DNA from: Longimicrobiales bacterium
GTDB taxonomy: Bacteria > Gemmatimonadota > Gemmatimonadetes > Longimicrobiales > Gaopeijiaceae
Length of the DNA stretch: 64,000 bases
Reading direction: 5' to 3'
Assembly (NCBI GenBank): GCA_028284495.1
Contig: JANQRP010000002.1
Span: 124,001 to 188,000, forward strand
Part shown: positions 54,006 to 62,295 of the stretch, in pieces
Layout: each line of letters begins with the position of its first letter
How positions within the stretch are numbered: the first letter of the stretch is position 1
Position numbers and translations under genes: made by a program
The notes under the pieces: model-generated
Databases searched by the model: none
Seen by the model: only the letters and a program-made list of their open reading frames with translations
What the model was told of the DNA's origin: nothing

Positions 54006-55004
54006 TCACGTCCTCGGCGGCCGCACCACCACGGTGACACGTCGATCCGTGAACAGCCCCCCGTCGTCCGCGCGCCCCATCAGGATGTAGGTGCCCGGTC
54101 GCGTAAACGTCACCAGCGTCTCCCAGCGGTCGTCCTCCGGGAGCTCGGGCGGGACCCAGAACGACGCCCAGGGCGAGTTACTGAACGGCCGGGTGTCCTC
54201 CCAGGTCGCGACCTGGGGCGGGTCGAAGGTGACCGCCTCCTGGGCGGGCACGTCGTCGGGCGCCCGGTACACGATCCAGCTCATGGTGAGGCCCACGGTC
54301 CGGTTGACCGTAATGCGGGAGGGCGGCGAGCGGAGCACCCGCTCGAGGTCGAGGCGCCCGTCGTCGTCCAGCGGCATGTCCCGGTTGTCGCGCCGCGGCA
54401 ACCCGTCGTCGGTGACGCGGGCCACCAGCCGCACGGGCTCCCCGACCACGGCCTGGATCGTGATCCCGGTTTCCGGATCGGGCTCGACATCCAGCTCCAG
54501 CTCGACCTCGGGCGGCGTGTGCGCCCGAAGCGCCGGACTGCTCGAGCCGGCCCCCAGCGTGCCCGACTCGGACATGATCACGACGTTGTCGATGAAGTAG
54601 TCCGCCCGGAGCGAGCCGTAGGCGGTGTGCACCTCGCCCCCGCTCTCGAGCGTCCACGTCAGCTCGCTCTCCCCGAAGTCGGCCGGCACCTGCACCTCGA
54701 ACACGAAGCGATTCCGTCGCGGCAGGAAGTGGGTCGGCTGGCCGCGATCTTCCGGTCCGGGCGCGAAGAAGTTCTCGGCACCGACCGGGAGATCGAGCTC
54801 CTCCTCCCAGTTCCGGTTCATGTAGCCGAAGACCAGCGTGTACGTCCCGTCGTCGTTGTCGTACCAGCCCTCGAACGCGGGCGAGACCGACTGCCCCCGG
54901 GCGAAGGTGTCGCCTTGGGCGTGGGCGTCGCCGGCGGTGGCCGCGAGCGCGAGGAGGGTCAGGACGGGCGCGCCCCACCGCATGCCGGCCCGCACCCGCC
55001 TCAC
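54006..55004 (-). CDS. Exported protein coupled to the cytochrome c/monooxygenase-like gene
   Basis: The 332-aa protein begins at a GTG overlapping the upstream stop (GTGA), giving a basic n-region (VRRVRAGMRWGA), then a signal peptide (VLTLLALAATAGDAHAQ). The mature part is beta-rich: AFEGWYDNDDGTYTLVFGYM near its start, RFVFEVQVPADFGESELTW, a RLVARVTDDGLP segment and a final TRPGTYILMGRADDGG typical of a last Ig-like/fibronectin-type strand pair. I recognise no named family. Coupling suggests it serves the redox protein encoded just before it. Confidence 0.72.
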   Translation of the reverse strand: MRRVRAGMRWGAPVLTLLALAATAGDAHAQGDTFARGQSVSPAFEGWYDNDDGTYTLVFGYMNRNWEEELDLPVGAENFFAPGPEDRGQPTHFLPRRNRFVFEVQVPADFGESELTWTLESGGEVHTAYGSLRADYFIDNVVIMSESGTLGAGSSSPALRAHTPPEVELELDVEPDPETGITIQAVVGEPVRLVARVTDDGLPRRDNRDMPLDDDGRLDLERVLRSPPSRITVNRTVGLTMSWIVYRAPDDVPAQEAVTFDPPQVATWEDTRPFSNSPWASFWVPPELPEDDRWETLVTFTRPGTYILMGRADDGGLFTDRRVTVVVRPPRT

Positions 55005-56509
55005 TCCCCTCCCCCGCCGGGCCCTATGCCTGCCCCTCCACCCGACGTCCGCGCCGGCGGCTCCATCGACGGCCGCGCCCCCGGCGTCTCCACCACCGCG
55101 AGGCAGAGCGGGCATCCGATCAGGTAGTCGTTCTTGGTGAGCCCGAGCTTCTCCACGCGCTCGTGCACTTCGTCGATGAACTGCTCCTCGGTCATGATCA
55201 CCCGCTCGCCCAGGTCGATGAACATGTTGGCCAGCGAGCGATTCCCAGATCCCTGCCAGTTCCGCGCGTCGGTGACGTTGGGGTTCGAGTCCGAGTTGTT
55301 CATGTAGCCGGTAATATGGAGAATGGCGCCCGGCGGAATCAGCGGCTGGTAGTCGTTCTCGAAGACGTACGTGCGCACCCAGTTGTGGTCGTAGCCGACG
55401 CACGCGAGCGTCTCGCTCTTGAACCCCCAGATCGCCTCCAGGCACATCCGCTCGCCCGGCGCGTGGAGGTGGGGCTCGAAGCTGATGATCTTGGTCGGCC
55501 GCGTGACCACCGTGTACGCGTGGAGCTCCTGGCCGGCCTCGCCGGGTCGGATGTCGATGTCCGATCCGTTGCCGAGGCTCGTGATCCCCCCCTGGTAGTC
55601 CGGCTCGTAGCCTTCCGGGAAGAACTCGAAGGCGATCTGGAGCGTCGCGGTCGTGGTACGCCCGTTCGAGTGGAGATGGATCGACTCCGATTCGAGGCTG
55701 GAGCCCGCCTTGAGGAGCCGGCCCGCGCCGTCGTCGAAGACGTCCGGATTGCGGCCGATCTCGTGCACGGGCCAGGAGGTCACGTCGCGCTCCACGCGCG
55801 TGCGCCAGATCATGTGATGGACGACGTACTTGCCCCCTACCGTCGAGCGGCCCGTCCCGTTCATCGGCACGTCGTTGATCTCCCGGATCTCGACGGCCCG
55901 CACGTACCGGTCCTCCTCGAGCGGGATCGGCACGCTCGTGATCTCGCCCCACCAGTCCGGCGCGTCGCCCTCGACCACCATCGGCTCGGTCTCGACGACG
56001 AGGTCCGGCCGGATCGTCCACTGGCTCCCGTCGCCCCAGTCGAGCGGCTCCGGCAGGTCGGCCGGGTCGCCCTCGGGCGCGCCGTGGTCGGCCCACGCCT
56101 GAATCAGCGCGAGGTCCAGATCGGAGAGAGAGTTGTCGTTCTTGTAGTGCTGGATGCCGATGTCCTTCTCGACGTACCAGGGCGGCATCGTGCCCATCCG
56201 GTCGCGGATGGCCGTCTTCTCACGGATCAGGCGCGCGTACCGCCGCACCTGGTCGTAGGTGACCAGCGCCATCGGCCCCGCTCCGTTCGGGCGATGGCAG
56301 CTCTCGCAGCTCCGCTGGAGGATGGGGGCGATGTGTTCGGAGAAGGTGACCTCGGCGGGGTCGACCCCGAAGTCACGGGCGTCGTAGAGGTGGAGGCGGG
56401 GGGATTCGGCTGTGGGCGTCGTCTGGGCAGAGAGGAGCGCCGGGGCGGCGGTGAGTAGGGCGAGCACGGAGAAGAGCGCAGCTGCGGGTCGTGTCGGGTG
56501 CGTGGTCAC
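55001..56509 (-). CDS. Cytochrome c domain fused to a copper type II monooxygenase-like domain
   Basis: The 502-aa secreted protein starts at GTG 56509 (GAGGAG upstream) with a signal peptide ending PALLSAQ. Heme c attachment is C68-x-x-C71-H72 (SCESCHRPNGAGPM) with MPPWY at 108 for a possible Met ligand. The C-terminal part resembles PHM/DBH-fold ascorbate-dependent copper monooxygenases: KYVVHHMIW (H231/H232), SIHLHSNG (H278/H280), EPHLHAPGERM (H347/H349) and GYDHNWVRTYVF. A late GCPLC motif (466-469) is extra. It probably acts in the periplasm as an oxidase of unknown substrate. Loss of several family residues cannot be excluded without alignment. Confidence 0.82.
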   Translation of the reverse strand: MTTHPTRPAAALFSVLALLTAAPALLSAQTTPTAESPRLHLYDARDFGVDPAEVTFSEHIAPILQRSCESCHRPNGAGPMALVTYDQVRRYARLIREKTAIRDRMGTMPPWYVEKDIGIQHYKNDNSLSDLDLALIQAWADHGAPEGDPADLPEPLDWGDGSQWTIRPDLVVETEPMVVEGDAPDWWGEITSVPIPLEEDRYVRAVEIREINDVPMNGTGRSTVGGKYVVHHMIWRTRVERDVTSWPVHEIGRNPDVFDDGAGRLLKAGSSLESESIHLHSNGRTTTATLQIAFEFFPEGYEPDYQGGITSLGNGSDIDIRPGEAGQELHAYTVVTRPTKIISFEPHLHAPGERMCLEAIWGFKSETLACVGYDHNWVRTYVFENDYQPLIPPGAILHITGYMNNSDSNPNVTDARNWQGSGNRSLANMFIDLGERVIMTEEQFIDEVHERVEKLGLTKNDYLIGCPLCLAVVETPGARPSMEPPARTSGGGAGIGPGGGGE

Positions 56510-56740
56510 GGACGTGGTCTCCTCAGGGCGGGGGCGGGATCCGTGCTTGCAGAGTTGGGTGGGGCGGGCTGGGGGGCAAGGAGGGACTGTCGATCCGGCG
56601 CCGAGGCCCGCGTCGCGTCGCGGATGGAGAGGGCCCGCGCTCCCGGACACGATACGTGGCGCGAACTCAGGAGACTGCGTGCGACCAGCGGCTCGACCCT
56701 TGGCTTCTGCGCCAAGCCTCGGCATCAGGTCTGACCGAAA

Positions 56741-57211
56741 ATGCGCAGATCCGCTTGGCCCGTGTACCTTTGCGGACAGCCCAGTCGCCGAGTCCCAGCT
56801 AGACGGCCTCGCTCAATCGCGGAGGCGCACCACGATTTGGTTCGATTCGATCGAGGCGATCTCGGAGCTTCGTGGCGCCCCGACGCTCGGGACTCTCGCT
56901 CAACTCCCCAGCGGCCTCAGCTCAGCGAGGACCTGTTCGAGGCCCTAGCCGATGCGCTTGAGTTCCCAGACTACTTCGGCCACAACTGGGACGCGTTGGA
57001 CGAGTGCATCCTAGACCTCGACTGCCTCCCGCCGGGAGCAGCAACTGTCGTGCACCCGGACGTGCCTCTCCTCGCTGACGCCAAGGGACGCGACATGTAT
57101 CTCGGCGTTCTTGCCGTGGCCGAAATGGCGTGGCCTCCGGTCGGACGAGAGCTAATCCTCGTGTTCCCTCCCTGCGTGCGCTCGTACTGGGCGGGAGTCC
57201 AACCTGCCTAG
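56741..57211 (+). CDS. Barstar-family RNase inhibitor-like protein
   Basis: The 156-aa frame contains a clear barstar core: SEDLFEALADALEFPDYFG then HNWDALDECILDLDCLPPG, followed by GVLAVAEMAWPPVGRELILVF. Barstar proteins inhibit barnase-type RNases by occupying their active site. The N-terminal 55 residues look non-conserved, so the true start is uncertain, perhaps an internal GTG. No barnase gene is seen nearby. Base composition is lower in GC than the upstream genes, and this gene marks the edge of a compositionally distinct stretch. Confidence 0.68.
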   Translation: MRRSAWPVYLCGQPSRRVPARRPRSIAEAHHDLVRFDRGDLGASWRPDARDSRSTPQRPQLSEDLFEALADALEFPDYFGHNWDALDECILDLDCLPPGAATVVHPDVPLLADAKGRDMYLGVLAVAEMAWPPVGRELILVFPPCVRSYWAGVQPA

Positions 57212-58072
57212 CGGCCGAGCGCGGCTGCGACTCCGTCCACCTGCATGTTGCCGGCTCCGCGCCTTCGGCGCTCCGACCCAACCGGCCGAGACCTGTCAGG
57301 TTCTGCTAGCTCTTCAGATATCCTGCGCGATATCATCCGAATGAAACGGCGCGGGTGAGCCGTGTCGACAACACTATCACGTCACTCGGCATGGGTTGGG
57401 AGTACGACTGGGCGAGGTAGAAGTACGCGCCGGCAATAGCGATGGGGGATAGGACGTCCAACCGGGGTCGGAACCGAAGGGGGCACGGTCCGCCCCAGCG
57501 GCTCAAGCAAGCTCGTGGTGGCGCGCCGCAGGTCTCTTCAGGGGTTCTCGACGAGGGGGGGCGGCAGATGCGGAGCCGGATCGTCAGACTGCGCCGTCGG
57601 GCAGCGCGTGTGCAGGCGACGGCCGCGCCACGGGGGTGCGCGCTTTCGCCCTGTGCTTCCTGCGTTTCCGGCGATGTTCGAGGCGTGGAATCGTCCAGTA
57701 GCGCGCCTGCCTTGATGCAGGGGCCCCCGGTGGGAACCCGGGCGCCCGGACTCAACTATGCACCTCCTTCGCATGCGTTTGCGGGGGTGAGATCTGTGAT
57801 TGTTGAGGCGAACTCGTCGGGTGTTGTGCTCGGGTGGCGCGCCGAGTGCCGCGAACCGAGACGGTACTCGCTGCCATTGTGCGCTGAGAGGACGTCGGAG
57901 CGCCGGCGATTGTCTCGCGGGTCGAAGAGTCCCAAATCGAGAGGGCTGGACGTCACGCGGCGAGTCGGGTGGGCGCGTTGCGCAAATGATGCGGCACTCC
58001 AAGAATCAGCTCAGAATAACCGATCGCGGGCCTAGGCGGCCGCGGACCATCCCTCCTTCAATTGGCTGGCGT
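57212..58072. other. Long region without convincing genes
   Basis: These 861 bp separate the barstar-like and phosphoesterase genes. Several frames are open on both strands but show Arg/Pro/Ser-rich, low-complexity translations without motifs. A hairpin follows the barstar gene. The region may contain degraded sequence or a long leader for the phosphoesterase gene. No tRNA or repeat array was recognised. Confidence 0.55.
57247..57282 (+). terminator. Hairpin downstream of the barstar-like gene
   Basis: An inner stem GCGCC-TTC-GGCGC (57259-57271) is flanked by outer pairing GTTG/CAAC (57247-57250 with 57279-57282). It starts 36 bp after the barstar stop. There is no U tract. It could be a terminator or a recombination-site-like fold. 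Confidence 0.4.
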
Positions 58073-60823
58073 ATGCAATCGGTTCGTCCTCTTACCTTGC
58101 TTCATCTGGCTGACATTCAGATCGGCCTTCACGGCGATTTCGAGACAGTGAAGGACCTTGGCGGCGGCATCACCCGAGAGATAACGGAGGCATTCCTTGA
58201 AGAGGCCCTAGAGCCTCTGGGACGCGTGCTTTGCGATGATGGTGAGGCGGACGGATGCACCGATGTGTTCGTCGTCCTATCCGGAGACGTGACGAGTACT
58301 GCGGCCCAAGGTGAGTTCGAGCTGGCGGAGGTGTTCCTCGAGGGTCTGATAGATGCCCTAGGCGAGCGCTACGTGGGAATGATGATGGTACCTGGCAACC
58401 ATGATGTGGCTTGGGACCACTCTAGGCTCGACGACGGCAGAAGGATGAAGATGAAGCCCTACGTCGACTTCGCACGACGGCTCTTCAAGGAGAACAAAGC
58501 GCGGTTCGACCCGCGCCGAGCCCTTCGCCTTTCCCCGGCCTTCAGGATGGGGAACGATCCTGCCCCCAACGATCTCGTGTTGGCGGCCGATCTCAGGGAG
58601 GACTATGGGATCTATATCGTCGGGCTCAACACCTGTGAGGAGGAAAGCCACGAGCGGCATTTCGCCTACGTAAGTCGGGCTCAGATCCGACTAGTTGAGA
58701 AGATGTTAGACCGGGCGACGAACGCCCAGGGAGCCCGAGACCTGGAAGCATCAACCGTAGTTGCGGTCATGCACCACAACCCTCTTCCGGTCCAGGCGGA
58801 CCTAGAGACCGCCGGGACGGATCCCAAGAAAAGGGTAGACCGGGGGTATGTGAACGCGGTTCAAGTCCTGCGCTCTCTCCGGAATCACTCCGTGGACCTA
58901 GTCCTTCATGGGCACCGACACCGCGATGCGTGGAATCGCCTCAGCGTGTGGCAGCCCGACGAGGACCAGGTGGGCGCGAATGGGAATCCGTTCGAAGACC
59001 CCCCGTTGTACGTGGCATCGGCAGGGGCTTTCGGGGCCGCACGAAGGCATCGAGCTGAGAGGTCCCCGCGCTCGTTCTCATTGTTGGAGCTGTTCGCGAA
59101 CCGCCGCTCGTCGCACGGCCTGTGTTGCGCGCGGATCATGACCTGGGAGGCCGGGGACTGGGTCCAGCGTGAGTCGTTCATCCTGCCGGGCGTCCACCGC
59201 AGCCCGATCAAGCTCAGTGGCGACGGAAGTGTGACCCCGCAGACGGTGCTCAGCTCTCTACTACCTGCGAGCTCCAACGAGGAAGCCCTTGAGGTGGCCC
59301 TGCAGGTGACTCAGACCGTCGCGGGACCCGATTTGGTGCTGTTGTTGAGCGACGAACTCGATCCGGATCGCGCCCGTCTTGGTAAACAGGCCATCGTCGG
59401 CTCGGATCTTTCGCGGTTCGAAGAAGAGCAACTTGCCTCGGTGTACGACGATTCGGCGGAGAGTCCGATCGAGTACGTCTTCCAATCCGAGCCAAACCTC
59501 CGGTCACGCGTTCTATCGCGTATGAAGGAGGGAGGTGATGTGCTTGGCGGGTTCGCGACTTCGAGGGGGTACAACTCTTTTCTCCACCTATATGACGTAT
59601 CCCTCCGGCACTCCGCAGTGGACAATGATCGGAATGCCAAGCTCCACCTCTGTGTTGGGTACCACAGCGCTGCGCACGCCGCACCGGGCCCCATGGAGGC
59701 GGAGAGGCCCGAGCAGCGTCGCTTCTGCCAGTCCGACTTTCCCGTACTACTTCGCAGGTGCTTGCTCGCCCATGACGCTTTCGAGCATGACTTCCTTGCG
59801 AAGATCGATCCCGCGGTGGCCGAGTTGTATCGAGCGAGCTACCAGAGTCTCCAGAACTGGGGGACCAAGGGGCCGGCGAGAGTGCTGTACCAGCGGGCCG
59901 AGGCCTTCTTCCATCGGAAGCGCCGAAATCGGGAGTTCGCGGCGGGTTTCCGCGGCCCGATCATGTTGGATCAGGCTGGGAGGAAGCTGGACTTCAACCT
60001 CTACCGAGAGCAGGAGGGGGTCCTCTTCATTCTTAAGAAGAAGATTGAGAAGCTTTTTCTCCTCTCGCTGGCGTTCCAAGAGATCGAGGCTGTCGAGACG
60101 AACGGTGAATTGGGGGGGCCGGATTTCGCGCGCGTTTTCGATCCACTGATCGTCGAGACCGGCGCCCGCGCGGAGGCCCTCAGGGAGGAGCCGCGCTCCG
60201 GAAAGGGTCTCAACCCCCTGCTTGTATCATTCTATTTGCCATGTACGGCTCCTGAGAACCGAGACGGCTGTTTCGGGCTGAGGTTCTTCCCCACCAGAGA
60301 TCAGCTGGCGTGGTTGGTAAGCGACCGGACGCAGAAGAGCCAGGATCGGGTCGTAGAGGCCGAGACATTGATCAACTCTCAGATGCGGGGCTACGCGGGG
60401 CGTGTCTTCGAAGGGGTTGCGGCCTACGTATTCGAAACTCAGGAGGCGTTCCGCTCCAAGGCTGGGTTGACTGAGAGGCTTGTGAATGGTGACCACCTGC
60501 GCTACTGGGCTTCAAAGGCCGACCCGGAGGTTGCGAGCGCGATGGACTCGGTCGGGGCGGAGTTTGATCAGAGGATCGCGCTACGCCGGGAGATAACGAG
60601 CATCGAGCGAGACCGCTGGGCGGGGGGCGCGGGGGACGTCCAAGTCCTAGACATCCCCGTGGTCCATCACGGCGAGACTCTGGCGGTGGTACAGATCCAG
60701 ACCGAGCAGCAGTATGTGCTTGAGCGGATCGGCCCGATCGCGCTATCGGTGCTTAAGGAGGCGACCCTACCTCTGGCGTTGCGCGCGGCCGATCAAGGAT
60801 CACGAACCCGACGGAACCGGTAG
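58073..60823 (+). CDS. Metallophosphoesterase with long GAF-like C-terminus
   Basis: The 916-aa protein has an N-terminal calcineurin-like phosphoesterase domain (about 1-330): motif I LHLADIQIG (D14, Q16), LSGDVTS (D72), VPGNHD (109-111), MHHNP (H234/H235) and LHGHRH (H279-H283). The usual motif I is D-x-H; here it is D-x-Q. The remaining 580 residues have no clear match; the end (LDIPVVHHGETLAVVQIQTE followed by a helix) resembles the closing strands and helix of a GAF domain. It may be a nuclease or phosphodiesterase controlled by a ligand (inference). Composition is lower in GC than the flanking left region. It is followed after 40 bp by TRAP transporter genes. Confidence 0.85.
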   Translation: MQSVRPLTLLHLADIQIGLHGDFETVKDLGGGITREITEAFLEEALEPLGRVLCDDGEADGCTDVFVVLSGDVTSTAAQGEFELAEVFLEGLIDALGERYVGMMMVPGNHDVAWDHSRLDDGRRMKMKPYVDFARRLFKENKARFDPRRALRLSPAFRMGNDPAPNDLVLAADLREDYGIYIVGLNTCEEESHERHFAYVSRAQIRLVEKMLDRATNAQGARDLEASTVVAVMHHNPLPVQADLETAGTDPKKRVDRGYVNAVQVLRSLRNHSVDLVLHGHRHRDAWNRLSVWQPDEDQVGANGNPFEDPPLYVASAGAFGAARRHRAERSPRSFSLLELFANRRSSHGLCCARIMTWEAGDWVQRESFILPGVHRSPIKLSGDGSVTPQTVLSSLLPASSNEEALEVALQVTQTVAGPDLVLLLSDELDPDRARLGKQAIVGSDLSRFEEEQLASVYDDSAESPIEYVFQSEPNLRSRVLSRMKEGGDVLGGFATSRGYNSFLHLYDVSLRHSAVDNDRNAKLHLCVGYHSAAHAAPGPMEAERPEQRRFCQSDFPVLLRRCLLAHDAFEHDFLAKIDPAVAELYRASYQSLQNWGTKGPARVLYQRAEAFFHRKRRNREFAAGFRGPIMLDQAGRKLDFNLYREQEGVLFILKKKIEKLFLLSLAFQEIEAVETNGELGGPDFARVFDPLIVETGARAEALREEPRSGKGLNPLLVSFYLPCTAPENRDGCFGLRFFPTRDQLAWLVSDRTQKSQDRVVEAETLINSQMRGYAGRVFEGVAAYVFETQEAFRSKAGLTERLVNGDHLRYWASKADPEVASAMDSVGAEFDQRIALRREITSIERDRWAGGAGDVQVLDIPVVHHGETLAVVQIQTEQQYVLERIGPIALSVLKEATLPLALRAADQGSRTRRNR

Positions 60824-60863
60824 GATCATGGGACGAAACGATCGGAACATCTGGGAGGCGACT

Positions 60864-61880
60864 GTGACGCGACCGATTTGTGTGGTGCTTGCACTGGCGC
60901 TGTTGTTCGCCGGAGCCTGCGCTGACCCGCCCGAATTGATCAGGATTCGGGCCCCGATCGTAGACTCGCCGGAGAGCCCCAAGGCTCTGGCTCTCGAACG
61001 ACTCGGAGCAGTCCTCGATAGCATCGCGCCGGACCGATTCTCTCTGCAGGTGACTCCGTCGGCCGCCTTGGGAGGCGAGTCCGATTACCTCCGGAGCATG
61101 GGCAGCGGTAGCTACGAAATGACGGTCGTGTCGGCCGGCGTCCTCGCTGAGTTCGAACCTCAGTTCTCTGTGCTGGATCTGCCGTTCGTGTTTCCAGACG
61201 CGGAGGAGGCCCGACTGACGCTCGATGGAGAGCTCGGCGATCGGCTTCGGCGGTCCGCAGGTTCTCGAGGGTTTTACGTGCTCGCGTTCTGGGAGCAGGG
61301 CTTCCGTTCCATCACCACCTCTGGTCGACCGGCCGGTTCCCTCGACGAGCTGCAGGGTCTGAAGATCCGCACGATGTCGGCCCCGAACCATGTTGCGGCG
61401 TTTAGAGCTTTGGGAGCCGCCCCGACGCCGATGGAGTGGGGTGAAGTTTACACGTCGTTGCAGACCGGGGTGATTGACGGTCAAGAGAATCCCCCGTCCG
61501 CGATCCTCCAGGAGGGCATCTACGAGGTCCAGACGGACCTCTTCATGACGAGGCACGTCTACGACGCGATGCCTCTCGTGGTTCGAGACACTTGGTTCGA
61601 CGGGCTCGAGCCGGCTGATCAGGCAGCCTTGGTGACTGCCGTCGAGACGGCAACGTTGTTCCAACGGACGTTGACTGGAGCGCGCGAAGCGGTCGCCGTT
61701 GATAGCTTGGCCGCTTTGGGCATGACTGTGCACTACCCAACAGAGGAGGTCCGCGAGCGGATGGCATCAGAAGCCTTCCCGGCGGTCGCCGAGCGGATAC
61801 GCGAATCGGTGGTTCCTAGGCTGGCGGCGCCGCTCGGGGAGCTTGTTTCTGCGTGGTTCAGCGCGTTCGCTCTCGAGTGA
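60864..61880 (+). CDS. TRAP transporter substrate-binding lipoprotein (DctP-like)
   Basis: The 338-aa protein starts at GTG 60864, where GGGAGG lies 6 bp upstream and a lipoprotein signal follows (VVLALALLFAGAC); an ATG at 60828 is the alternative. DctP features are clear: SPKALALERLGAVLDS, LDLPFVFPDAEEA, FWEQGFRSITTSGRP, LDELQGLKIRTM and the EWGEVYTSLQTGVIDGQENP ligand-contact region with Arg and Asn. It captures a small carboxylate in the periplasm and delivers it to the DctQM permease encoded next. Confidence 0.93.
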   Translation: MTRPICVVLALALLFAGACADPPELIRIRAPIVDSPESPKALALERLGAVLDSIAPDRFSLQVTPSAALGGESDYLRSMGSGSYEMTVVSAGVLAEFEPQFSVLDLPFVFPDAEEARLTLDGELGDRLRRSAGSRGFYVLAFWEQGFRSITTSGRPAGSLDELQGLKIRTMSAPNHVAAFRALGAAPTPMEWGEVYTSLQTGVIDGQENPPSAILQEGIYEVQTDLFMTRHVYDAMPLVVRDTWFDGLEPADQAALVTAVETATLFQRTLTGAREAVAVDSLAALGMTVHYPTEEVRERMASEAFPAVAERIRESVVPRLAAPLGELVSAWFSAFALE

Positions 61881-61899
61881 GCTCAAGGTGAGGCGCTTG

Positions 61900-62295
61900 A
61901 TGGACTCGACAGGAGCTCTTCTGCTTTTTGGGCTGCTCCTGATCGTTCTCGCCCAAGTGGGCGCGCGGTACGTCTTGAATTCACCTCTCGCGTGGTCTGA
62001 GTCACTTGCGAGGGTTGCCGTCTTCGCGCTGGCGGCCGTCGGCGCGGCTCTCGCGCAGCGGGACCACGAGTGGGTTCGGCTGGATTTCGACCAGAGGACC
62101 CACCCGTTGGTGGAGAAGCTGACGGTGGCGGGCGGCTCAGTACTTCTCACCGCTTGCGCACTCGCAGGCGTCCCGTCGGTCGTGGGAGTTCGTTCGTCTG
62201 ATGGCCTCGTCCCGGCTTGGGTACCGAACGTTCTACTCGCCGTTGGAGGCATCGCGGTCCTAGCCGTTCTGCTCGCGGCCCGGCACGACGACTAG
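61900..62295 (+). CDS. TRAP transporter small permease (DctQ-like)
   Basis: The 131-aa membrane protein has four helices (about 5-22, 38-57, 78-98, 110-127) with LNSPLAWSESLARVAVFALA, the typical DctQ segment in which W-S/E-E-x-x-R is conserved. The ATG at 61900 has AAGGTGAGG upstream. It lies 19 bp after the binding protein gene, and its TAG stop overlaps the DctM start. Confidence 0.88.
   Translation: MDSTGALLLFGLLLIVLAQVGARYVLNSPLAWSESLARVAVFALAAVGAALAQRDHEWVRLDFDQRTHPLVEKLTVAGGSVLLTACALAGVPSVVGVRSSDGLVPAWVPNVLLAVGGIAVLAVLLAARHDD

Noticed and set aside
57198..57282. Integron attC-like site after the barstar gene (GTCCAAC and ACCCAAC boxes with a hairpin)
   Set aside because: The boxes do not pair in the required R''/L''-L'/R' order and no GTTRRRY end is in place; no integrase or cassette array is seen.
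57700..57770. GC-rich stems around GGTGGGAACCCGGG, checked as a tRNA
   Set aside because: No cloverleaf with anticodon arm and no TTC-type T-loop could be built.
57442..58035. 197-aa open frame between barstar and phosphoesterase genes
   Set aside because: Arg/Ser/Pro-rich translation with no conserved pattern, no ribosome site, and it overlaps other equally open frames.
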